From positions 1 through 31,152 of the IMG/VR virus record IMGVR_UViG_3300010885_030821: a DNA stretch of 31,152 nt; one strand, 5' to 3'. The position numbers and the translations under genes are program-made. This document shows positions 8,170-18,000 of this stretch, in pieces. Positions within the stretch are counted from its first letter, which is position 1. The number at the start of each line of letters is the position of its first letter. The notes beneath the pieces are model-generated. The model saw only the letters and a list, made by a program, of their open reading frames with translations, searched no databases and was not told the DNA's origin. The DNA is from a virus.

Positions 8170-8610
8170 ATGCCATATAAAAATTTAATAATTACAAACA
8201 ATTCAAACAAACCTCAGAATACGGTTCAACGTAGTCAATTTTATCGAGGATTTAGTTCTATAAACAGTAATACAACTGATACTAGAATGTACGATCTCAA
8301 TCTTGTTACACAAGATATTATAAATCAATTCAATACTAAGAAGGGGGAACGAGTAATGAATCCCGAATTCGGCAGTATTATATGGAATTTATTAATGGAA
8401 CCGTTAACTGACTCCGTAAGAACAGCATTAGTTAATGATGTTACACAAATATGTAATAGTGATCCGAGGGTAACTGTTGTAGAAATAAATTTAAACGAGT
8501 ACGAGCAAGGATATCTATTAGAATTAACATTGTTATTAAAGGGAACGACTCAGTCTACTACATTAAAGCTAAACTTTAATCAAAAAATAGGTCTTCAAGT
8601 AAACAAATAA
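8170..8610 (+). CDS. 25: Baseplate wedge protein gp25
   Basis: 146 residues with the gp25/gpW lysozyme-like wedge fold. 'YDLNLVTQDIINQFNTKKGE' (about 40-59) leads into 'MNPEFGSIIWNLLMEPLTD' (about 63-81) and then 'RVTVVEINLNEYEQGYLLEL'. This contains the EPR-like sheath-initiating core common to contractile tails, phage and type VI alike. gp25 with gp6 and gp53 forms the wedge core that nucleates sheath assembly. The start at 8170 keeps the N-terminal 'QFYRGFSS' segment usual in relatives. There is no Shine-Dalgarno, and the late box ends five bases before the ATG. The first internal Met (8287, in 'RMYDL') would lose the N-terminal 39 residues and seems less likely. Confidence 0.92.
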   Translation: MPYKNLIITNNSNKPQNTVQRSQFYRGFSSINSNTTDTRMYDLNLVTQDIINQFNTKKGERVMNPEFGSIIWNLLMEPLTDSVRTALVNDVTQICNSDPRVTVVEINLNEYEQGYLLELTLLLKGTTQSTTLKLNFNQKIGLQVNK

Positions 8611-8644
8611 TATACCTATATAAAATATAAAATAAATAGGTATA
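8611..8644. repeat. 9-bp perfect inverted repeat between gp25 and gp6
   Basis: TATACCTAT (8611-8619) and ATAGGTATA (8636-8644) are exact reverse complements around a 16-base AT-only loop. The left arm starts just after the gp25 stop. The right arm overlaps the end of the ATAAATA box at 8632-8638. There is no U-tract after the stem, so a classical terminator is unlikely. It could protect the 3' end of the gp25 mRNA or act as a protein-binding dyad. Confidence 0.55.
8632..8638 (+). promoter_or_regulatory. T4-type late promoter box ATAAATA upstream of gp6
   Basis: AATAAATA with predicted start at 8644 (T4 geometry), leaving a 17-base A-rich leader without Shine-Dalgarno before the ATG at 8661. 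The box overlaps the right arm of the inverted repeat 8611-8644. Confidence 0.45.
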
Positions 8645-8660
8645 ACAGAATAAAAAAATT

Positions 8661-9446
8661 ATGATCCCATCAACTAACAACCAACTATTAGTAGCAGAAA
8701 ATTGGACTAAGATCTATCAAAGTTATCGTAATGCTGACTTTCAAAGTTACGACTTCGAAACCATTCGACGAGTAATGATTGAATATCTTCAGCAAAATTA
8801 TCCTGAAGATTTTAACGACTATATTGATAGTAGCGAATACGTTGCTCTTATTGATTTAATTGCTTACTTAGGTCAAAATTTAAGTTTTCGTATTGACTTA
8901 AATGCACGTGAAAACTTTTTAGAAACTGCTAGCCGGCGAGATAGTGTGCTACAACTTGCACAATTAATTAGTTACGCTCCTAAAAGAAATGTGCCAGCGA
9001 ACGGATTTCTTAAAATAACTGCCGTGTCAACAACTGATAATGTATATGATTCTAGCGGAAATAATTTATCAAATACCGTTGTTGGATGGAACGATTCTAC
9101 AAATAAAAATTGGTATAATCAGTTTTTAACTATTTTAAATTCAAGTATGCCCGGTTCTTACACATTCGGAACTCCGACAGGAAGACAGACTATAAATGGA
9201 ATCTTAACAGAACAGTATACAGTTAACAGTAGCAATACAAATGTTCCTATATTTTCTTTCAATAAAAGTATAAACGGAACTCCGATGAACTTTGAAATAG
9301 TTCCTTGTACGTTTAGTCAATCGTCGACAGTTTATGAAGCCGCTCCTCGACCTGGCGATAATTTAGTTTCTTATATCAAAATGATAACCAAGGTTCGGGT
9401 AGCGGTAACACAGGATTTTTTGTTCATTTCCGTCAAGGAACTTTAG
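8661..9446 (+). CDS. 6: Baseplate wedge protein gp6, N-terminal part (frame interrupted)
   Basis: The 261-residue frame has the strong gp6 N-terminal signature: 'YDFETIRRVMIEYLQQNYPE' (about 30-49), 'SSEYVALIDLIAYLGQNLSF' and 'RENFLETASRRDSVLQLAQL' up to 'YAPKRNVPANGFLKI'. gp6 dimers form the continuous ring that clamps baseplate wedges together. After 'RPGDNLVSYIK' (near 9380) the frame yields about 20 residues unlike gp6 and stops at 9446. Meanwhile the -1 frame, open from 9368, reads 'NDNQGSGSGNTGFFVHFRQG', the expected gp6 continuation. The gene is therefore one gp6 gene, 8661-12004, with a -1 shift. One missing A in the AAAA run at 9378-9381 would explain it. A slippery heptamer at 9416-9422 offers a biological alternative. 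Start: ATG at 8661 after an A-rich leader. Confidence 0.85.
   Translation: MIPSTNNQLLVAENWTKIYQSYRNADFQSYDFETIRRVMIEYLQQNYPEDFNDYIDSSEYVALIDLIAYLGQNLSFRIDLNARENFLETASRRDSVLQLAQLISYAPKRNVPANGFLKITAVSTTDNVYDSSGNNLSNTVVGWNDSTNKNWYNQFLTILNSSMPGSYTFGTPTGRQTINGILTEQYTVNSSNTNVPIFSFNKSINGTPMNFEIVPCTFSQSSTVYEAAPRPGDNLVSYIKMITKVRVAVTQDFLFISVKEL
9416..9422 (+). promoter_or_regulatory. Possible -1 ribosomal slippery site T-TTT-TTG in gp6
   Basis: In the frame of the upstream gp6 part the codons here are TTT TTG preceded by T, which fits the X-XXY-YYZ rule. A -1 slip moves ribosomes into exactly the frame that encodes the rest of gp6, 22 bases before the TAG at 9444-9446. I see no convincing downstream stem or pseudoknot. 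Confidence 0.25.
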
Positions 9447-9448
9447 GA

Positions 9449-12004
9449 TTGTCAAAATTTTCTATTACTAGCCCTGTGCCCAATGAATTAATCGGCATTA
9501 ATATAACAGATATTAACAATACCGATGTTTGGTTATGGCAATTAGATAGTAATAATAATTACAATACTTTATGGACCCCTGTTCCTAATTTAATCGGTAA
9601 CAATATTATATATAATAGTCTAGATACTAGTCAACGAAACATTTACAGTGTTACTACTCGAGATCAAGATCAAATTGATTTAAACTTTGCTGACGGTAGT
9701 TTTGGAAATTTACCCAAAGGAACATTTAATCTATTATATCGACAAAGCAATGGGCTTGCTTATAATATTAAACCTGAACAAATGACCGGAGTATCTGTAA
9801 CTATTCCTTACGTTAATAAAAACGGGCAACGCCAAACATTGACATTAGTATTGGGCTTACAATATACAGTTTCAAACAGTTCGCCTGCGGAGTCAACTGC
9901 TAGTATAAGACAAAAAGCTCCTCAGGCATATTATACACAAAATAGAATGGTCACTGGCGAGGATTATAATATATTGCCATTAACTGCTGGCACCGATATA
10001 CTAAAAATAAAATCAATAGCTCGTGTTGTTAGCGGAACAAGCAAATATTTTGAATTAAGTGACGTTAGTGGCAAGTATAGTAAAACTAATATATTTGCAG
10101 CCGACGGAATTTTTTATAAAAACGAACATCAGTCAAATTTCGAATTTACATTTAATACTAAGAATGATATTTTAGCTGTAATTAAACAACAACTAGAACC
10201 GCTTGTTAAGTCAACGGCGATGCGATCATTTTATTTTGATCAATACCCTAGAGCAGATCTAGCTCATTTAAATCTGTCATGGATTCAGGTAAACAAAGTT
10301 TCTGGAAGCTCTCGAGGATACTTTAAAAATTTAGGTGCGTCTAATTTACTGGCACTTAGCGTAGGTATAGGAATTTCGACTAACCTATACTACGTAACTC
10401 CGGGCGCACTAGTTAAATTTCAAAATTTAAATGGCAGTAACTATATTTGGTCTACTGTAGTTCAGGTTATCGGAAACGGTAGTAATTACGGTAAAGGAAC
10501 ATTAGATGACGGAACTGGTCCTATAATTTTAAGTAATATTATACCTAGCGGATATATTCCTGTTGAAATTATACCTGTATTCGACACTGTATTTTCGTAT
10601 AAATTTGAAATGCAGTTAGTTAACTTATGTTTAATTCAAAAGAATTTTGGATTAAGTTTTAATAAAATTACTAGAACTTGGGGAATTATATCCGATGTTA
10701 ATTTAAATTTAACAAATCCTTTTTCTTTAGATTACCAAGGCGATACTACTTCTGCTAATTTGGATTCGAGTTGGTTTGTAGCCTTTGTATGGCAAGGGAA
10801 CAAATATCAAGTGCTATACAGATCTACTAATTACGTCTTTGAAAGCGAGCGCGAAACAGGATTTTATATTGATCCTACAGATGTGAATTTTGATTATACA
10901 ACAAATACTGTTGTAAAAGATAAAGTGGATGTGTTGTCGTTTAATACAAATCCCACCACATCAACTAGTCTCAGTAAAGATTATTCATTACAAATAGACA
11001 ACTATATTATCGAGCCCGACGGGTATATTGAACCGTCTAAGGTATTAGTTAGTTTCTACGACTATAATAACTCTGGCCAAATCGCTGAACCAGACACATT
11101 TACAAACATTGTTGGAGATTCGTCTAGCTTTGTATATTTTCAAAAATTATCAGATGGGTTAAGATACAAACTAGTTAATCAAACTGTAACTCCAATTATA
11201 GCAACATCTGCCACAGTCGAAACAGACATTGTTGAGCCAGTTGATGGTCAATTATATTATTTTAGTGATCCATTATTAAATGTAGTTAAACTCTACTCGT
11301 TGCAACAATATTATGACACCGGATACGGCTGGATATATCAGCCGGCATATTTTGCCTATCCCGGCCGTGCTGGTCTAAAATTCCACTATGTACACAATAG
11401 TGGCGAGGAAAGACGCATCGATCCAGGAAAGAGCAATATCATGGATATTTACGTTTTAACTGCTAGTTACAATAATGCTTATAGAAACTGGGTAACTACA
11501 GGAAGTGGCTCAACTCCGCAGCCGCCTACTAGTCAAGCATTATCGGACACTATTAGTTCAGCGTTACAATCAATCAAAACTATAAGCGACGAAATAGTGT
11601 ATCATCCTGTATGTTACAAACCTCTATTTGGTAATAAAGCAAACATAAATTTACAAGCAAAATTTAAAGCAGTAAGAAATCCCGCAATTCCGATAAGCGA
11701 TAACGAATTAAAAACACAGATTCTTGCTGGCATTAATTACTTCTTTTCTTTAGACAACTGCGACTTTGGTCAGACTTTTAATTTTAGCGAATTGGCAACG
11801 TATGTGATGAATATAATGACTCCAAGCATTACTAATTTTGTGCTAGTCCCGACAATTAATAATTTTGGAAGTTTATATGAAATAGGATGTGCCAGTAATG
11901 AAATTTTTATAAGCGTGGCAACTATTGACGACATTGAAATTATTGATGCGATAACTGCTAGCCAATTAAACTCCACAATGATAATCACTAACGCAGGAAA
12001 TTAA
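9449..12004 (+). CDS. 6: Baseplate wedge protein gp6, C-terminal part
   Basis: The frame has no stop from 9368 to 12004. The first initiator-like codon after the upstream stop is TTG at 9449, but gp6 homology begins earlier ('GFFVHFRQGTLG'), so TTG is probably not a true start. Motifs in order include 'INNTDVWLWQLD', 'YTQNRMVTGEDYNILPL' (typical gp6 mid-region) and a C-terminal wedge domain with 'ISDNELKTQILAGINYFFSL' and 'FNFSELATYVMNIMTPSIT'. With the N-terminal part the protein would be about 1114 residues, longer than T4 gp6 (660), the extra being in the middle. It ends one base before the next ATG, and AGGA within its 3' end probably serves that gene. Confidence 0.85.
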   Translation: MSKFSITSPVPNELIGINITDINNTDVWLWQLDSNNNYNTLWTPVPNLIGNNIIYNSLDTSQRNIYSVTTRDQDQIDLNFADGSFGNLPKGTFNLLYRQSNGLAYNIKPEQMTGVSVTIPYVNKNGQRQTLTLVLGLQYTVSNSSPAESTASIRQKAPQAYYTQNRMVTGEDYNILPLTAGTDILKIKSIARVVSGTSKYFELSDVSGKYSKTNIFAADGIFYKNEHQSNFEFTFNTKNDILAVIKQQLEPLVKSTAMRSFYFDQYPRADLAHLNLSWIQVNKVSGSSRGYFKNLGASNLLALSVGIGISTNLYYVTPGALVKFQNLNGSNYIWSTVVQVIGNGSNYGKGTLDDGTGPIILSNIIPSGYIPVEIIPVFDTVFSYKFEMQLVNLCLIQKNFGLSFNKITRTWGIISDVNLNLTNPFSLDYQGDTTSANLDSSWFVAFVWQGNKYQVLYRSTNYVFESERETGFYIDPTDVNFDYTTNTVVKDKVDVLSFNTNPTTSTSLSKDYSLQIDNYIIEPDGYIEPSKVLVSFYDYNNSGQIAEPDTFTNIVGDSSSFVYFQKLSDGLRYKLVNQTVTPIIATSATVETDIVEPVDGQLYYFSDPLLNVVKLYSLQQYYDTGYGWIYQPAYFAYPGRAGLKFHYVHNSGEERRIDPGKSNIMDIYVLTASYNNAYRNWVTTGSGSTPQPPTSQALSDTISSALQSIKTISDEIVYHPVCYKPLFGNKANINLQAKFKAVRNPAIPISDNELKTQILAGINYFFSLDNCDFGQTFNFSELATYVMNIMTPSITNFVLVPTINNFGSLYEIGCASNEIFISVATIDDIEIIDAITASQLNSTMIITNAGN

Positions 12005-12005
12005 A

Positions 12006-15000
12006 ATGGCAAATGATAATATTAATTCAGCCAACTTATTACCCGAATATTTTCAAACAGGTAAAAATAAAAAATTTTTATCTAGTACGATTAATCAACT
12101 AATTCAACCAGCTCAGTTAGAAAGGATTAATGGTTTTATAGGTAGCAAATTGTCACCAAACTATAATTCTATAACAGATAATTATATACCAGAAGTTTCA
12201 GAATTACGTAAAGACTATCAATTTAGTCCAGCACTAATTGTCTACGACGAATTAAGAAATGTGCAACGAGCTATCGGAATAGATGATCTGACTAACAGCA
12301 TCTCAATCCAAACTGGCTTAGACGGTAATTTTAATAAATTATACAGTTCTCCTACATATTCATATACCCCACACATTAATTGGGATAAATTTACAAATTA
12401 TCAGGAATATTATTGGTTAGTTACGGGCCCTGAACTTATTGTTATCGGTTCTTCTAATAACTATATCGATGTCAGTACCGATATCGTAGGTCAGACAAAT
12501 TACACATTCACATACATTACAACAATTGGCACGACTGCAACGCAGGCATTATCTAACGGAATGAAAATCCAATTTACGTCTGATATAGTTTCTCAAGAAT
12601 ATCAAAATAAAATATATTATGTCGAAGGAGTCGGCACTGCTATAGTTTTAGTTGATTATGATCAACTACAAGTGTCGACTCAGATGAATGAGGATTTTGT
12701 AGAACATTTTGATACCACACCTCTTGATAAATTTCCTTTTAATAATTCTAGATCTCTTGCAACATCTCCTGATTATATTACTATAAATCGTGCCAGCCGG
12801 GATCTTAATACCTGGTCAAGATATAACCGCTGGGTACACTCTCAAGTAATAACTGCAAGTGCTAAAGTAAATGGTACTATTCCGGTTTACCCTTCTAGTT
12901 ATCGAGCAGTTCGTCCTATTGTTGAATTTAATGCTAATCTTAAATTGTATAATTTTGGTACTATTGGAATTTCTAAAATTGATGTTATTGATACAGATAC
13001 TATAGATGCTTTTTTAACTATAGAAGGATCTGAGGGATATTATGTAGATGGTGTATTATTAGAACAAGGCAATACAATAATTTTTAACGCAGATAAAAAT
13101 CAAGAAGTTAGAAGCACTGTGTACAAAGTTAATTTTATCAAAGTAACCGGTGTTTATCAAATACAATTATTAGCAGTTGATCGACCTGCTATAAATTCTT
13201 CTACTATAATCGATTCCGGAAATACATATACTGGAACTAGTTGGCATTTTGATGGAAATTATTGGATTTTTTCACAGCAACATCAGACCCTCAATGATTT
13301 CCCCTTATTCGATTTATTTGATAACGTAGGAAATAGTTATAGTGACCCGTTGCACTATCAATCAGATTTTGTTGGAAATCGATTATTTAATTATGCAGTT
13401 GGTACAGGTGCGACTGACACTGTATTAGGTTTCCCTCTTCAGTATAAAAATAGTGCAGGAGTTGGAAGTTATTTGTTTAATAATTATTTTATGACAAATA
13501 CGATTACTATTTCAAACAATAATGTATTATCTACATTACCGACTTCGACTGCATATTTAAAATACACAGATCCGGCTGGCGATAGATTTGTAAACGTTTG
13601 GGAAGAGTCAAAAAACTCGCAGATTCCTATTTTACAATTTCAAACTACAACCACTTCGACTTCTCAAATACAATTAACTGCAATCGCTAATCCTACATCA
13701 TCTCAGGTTACAGTTGATGTATATGTTAATAATGAAAAGTTATCTACCGCAACTTATATTACGTCAACTACTTCTGTAAATTATTTTATAAATTTTAATA
13801 ATCCGATACCTGCACATTCAAACGTGTTATTTAAAATTTATAATAATAGTATCTTAACTACATCTGGATTTTATCAACTTCCGTTATCGTTAACTAATAA
13901 TCCTTTAAACGGACCTATTAGCAGTATGACAGACTCCGAAATAACTGATCACGTCAAAACTATGATTGAAACTGTTGATAATTTTTCAGGAACTTTCCCC
14001 GGATCAAATAATCTAAGAGATTTAAACGACCAAAAAGGAACGCAACTGATTTCGAATGCTAATCCATTACCGTTTGCTTTTCTTTTCCTCGGCGATAAAC
14101 ATCATAATGTAATAGATGCTATTCAAGATGCCGCCGAAAAATATAATCAGTTTAAATCAACATTTTTAAAACAAATACAGATGCAGTCAAACCAACTTGA
14201 TTTTGTTTCAGCAGTCGATACTGCAATGGCTGAAATTAATCAAAATAAAATAAATGTGGAATCATATTCATTGTCAGACATGATAGGGTATGGACAAGAT
14301 AAAATTGTAAGAACATGGACTGTAACAGATTCTAGAAATACAATATACCCTTTAACAAATTCATTTGATCTTTCAACATTAACCTTACGTTCTATACTAG
14401 TTTATGTTAACGGTGTTCAATTAATTGTTGACGTGGATTATATATTTGTACCACTTGATTCTTCTGTAGAATTTTTAATTAGTTTAAAAGTTGGGGATGT
14501 TATTGTAATTAATGATTACCAAAATACTTCTAATTGCTATATTCCTTCTACTCCGACTAAGTTAGGTCTATATCCGGCATTCGTTCCTAGCATTTATATT
14601 GACGACACATATATAACCCCGCAAAAAGTAATCCAAGGGCACGATGGTAGCATTACAATCGCATACGGCGATTATAGAGATGAAATTATTCTAGAATTAG
14701 AAAAAAGAATTTATAACAATATAAAAACAAAGTACCGTCTAGAATTGTTTGATATAAATTCAGTGTTGCCTGGCAATTTTAGAAATACTGACTACTCTTT
14801 AACAGAAATAACTCAAGTGTTAGAAACTGATTTTATTAGATGGGCTGGAATTTTTGGTATATATTATTCTACCAATGCCGCATTCGATGAATTCGAGTCA
14901 TTTACTTGGAATTATTCAGGATCAGTTAGTACCGTCGGACATGTACAATTATCTGGGTATTGGAGAAGTATCTATAAATTATTTTACGACACTGATCGCC

Positions 15001-18000
15001 CGCACACGCATCCTTGGGAAATGTTAGGTTTATCTCAAAAACCTGTTGATTGGGAAATCACATACGGTCCTGCTCCGTATACTTCCGGAAACCAAATATT
15101 ATGGGATTATATAGAATCAGGCGGCGGAAATTTAACGTATGCTCGTCCGGGCCTGAGTGATATCTTGCCAGTTAACCAGTACGGAGAATTAATTCCTCCT
15201 AACCAATTGTTGACATTTAATACCACCGCATATTCTATAAGACAGCCATTTGCATTTGGAAATCAAGGACCTGTAGAAACATCATGGCGTAAGAGCAGTT
15301 TTTATCCGTTTGCTATTCAAAGATTATTAGCATTAACTAAACCTGCTATCTATGCGTCTTTGATGTACGATACCAGTCGAATAGATGTTAATATAGCCGG
15401 ACAATGGACGTACGGAGATAAACGCCAATTTTTAAATCCTAAAAATATTGCAATTCACGGAGATGACGGAATATTAACTAGCGGGTACGGAGTTTATGTT
15501 TCAGAATATGGACAACAGCGGTCTAATAATTATATTAACGAATTAAAAGCAGATTTAAAATACTTTGATATTAATTTATTTTATAAAGTAGGTGGCTTTA
15601 TAAACAAAAATAACATGACAGTTACTATTGATGCATATAGTCCAACGTCGGTTGATCCTGGAGCAATACTGCCACAAGAAGATTATTCGTTATTCTTAAA
15701 CATCAGTAATCCAATAGGATCAGCAAATATCAGCGGTGTCGTTATACAAAAATCAAACGGAAAATTTATAGTTAAAGGATACGATCGATATCAAGGATTT
15801 TTTAACATACATTTACCTATAAGAAATAATTCTACCTCGGCTCTTACAGTTGGCGGAATTTCAGAATCTTATGTGACATGGAGTTCGGCTACATCAGCAG
15901 GTCCAACCGGCCTATCAGCTAGCGAAACTACAACAGCTAGATCGGCAACAAACACTTTATTTTATACGCAAGGTCAGATTGTTTTTTATAATAACAAATA
16001 TTATAGAGTAAAAGTTAGTCATACTCCTGAGGGATCTTTTAATTCATCGTTGTATGTGCAAATTCCTGAATTACCTGTTACAGGTGGTGTCACAGTGCAA
16101 CGTGCCACAGGATTTTCAACAAAAATTACAAAAATTCCTTACGGAACAGAATTTTCAACTGTTCAGGAAGTTTATGATTTTATCATAGGATACGGAAATT
16201 ATTTAGAAAAACAAGGATTTATATTTGACGAGTATAATTCAGATGTTGGGGAAATTTTAAATTGGAATTTTACCGGAAAAGAATTCTTATTCTGGTCTAG
16301 TCAAAATTGGGTCGATGACAGTATAATAACACTAAGTCCTTTTGCTGATCGAATCAAATTTCAATCTAAGGTCGCGGTAATTGATAATTTATTTGATAGT
16401 TTTTATGAATATAATATTTTAAGAGCTGACGGAAAACCGTTCTCACAAAAATATCTTTCTGTAAATAGAGAAAATGAAATTTGTACTATATCTACAAATA
16501 ATACCGACCAAGGGATTTATTTTGCTATATTGCGTCCTGTACAAAAAGAACACGGGATGGTATTACGCAACACTAGCTTGTTTAATGATACTATATTTGA
16601 CATAGAGTCAGGGTATAGACAACTGCGTATAAAATTATCTGGATTACGAACTTCTGGATGGAACGGTGATTTTTCAAGTCCCGGATTTGTCTACGATACT
16701 GCAAAAATTTATCCATGGACTCGGTATGTTGATTATGTCTATGCAGACACTATTACTGTCAACGGGAAGTATTATTCAGCCAAACAAAATATCCCCGGGT
16801 CTTCTTCGTTTAATGTTGCAGACGGCTGGATATTATTAGACAAAAAACCTACAGCAAGCTTAATTCCAAATTTTGATTATAAAATTAATCAATTCCAGGA
16901 TTTTTATAATTTAAATATAGACAACTTCGACGCCGGCCAACAAAAGATGGCACAACATCTTACTGGTTATACTCCGCGCCCGTATTTAAATAATATTTTT
17001 AGTAATCCAATCGCACAGTATAAATTTTATCAAGGATATATTAAAGAAAAAGGTACAAAAAATTCTATATCGAAACTTTCTAAAGCAAGTATGTATAATA
17101 TGGAAGGATCGGTAGATTTCTCAGAAGAATGGGCATTTAGAGTTGGTACTTTTGGTTCTTTTTCTACTTATCAAGAAATTGAATTTCCTTTAATGGAAGG
17201 CACTTTTTTAGAAAGCCCACAAATCCTTAATTTCGTTTCTGAAAAACCTGTGAATAAAAATGATTTAACTGTACATATTCTTCCAACAGATTTACAAATT
17301 ACTCCTATAGATTTTAATGTAAATTCAGTATTTGCAACAACTACAGGTACTGATAATTTAATAATAAACACAGCAGGATATGTTAGAATTGATGATGTTA
17401 CGGCTACCGCTTATAACGAAAACAGTTTACTAGATATTGCGAATCCTTCTCTTCCTGAAGGAACAACTGTTTGGGTAGGATTTAAAATTAACGGCGATTG
17501 GGATGTTTTAAGATATGAAAATACCGGTGTAAAATTAATTGGAGTATATGTAAGTTCTCCTGGATATACAATCACATTTACTACGGATGTTCGGCACAAC
17601 TTACAAGTCGGCGATATAATTTTTTGCACACAGTTCAATTCTCAAGTTAACGGAGTTTATCGTATTTTTGATATTCCAACACCTACAGAAATTACAGTTT
17701 CTTCAGCCATATCAAGCATTACTAATGAGCCATTGCTTTCTCCCGGATTATTATTTAAATTCAGTAGTCAACGATTTGCAACATTTTCTCAAATTCCCAA
17801 TGATTATACATTATTAAAATTGCCATATAAATCAAAATTATGGATCGATAATAACGGAGCAGGAAAATGGGCGGTATATCAAAAAATTAATAATTATCGA
17901 TCTTCTTCGATAAAAAATAAAAGCCCGACAATTTTAGAATTTGGTAGAACTATTGCCAAAAGAAAAAATAGTGATATTTTAATGGTGGCAGCTCCGTACG

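Noticed and set aside
9449-9451. TTG as a true start of a separate gene
   Set aside because: gp6 homology in this frame begins upstream of the TTG, and no Shine-Dalgarno precedes it.
5561-12004. Type VI secretion cluster (VgrG spike plus gp25-like gene)
   Set aside because: gp53, gp6, the giant wedge proteins, collar fibre and collagen fibre indicate a phage tail; no TssB/C, ClpV or membrane-complex genes are present.
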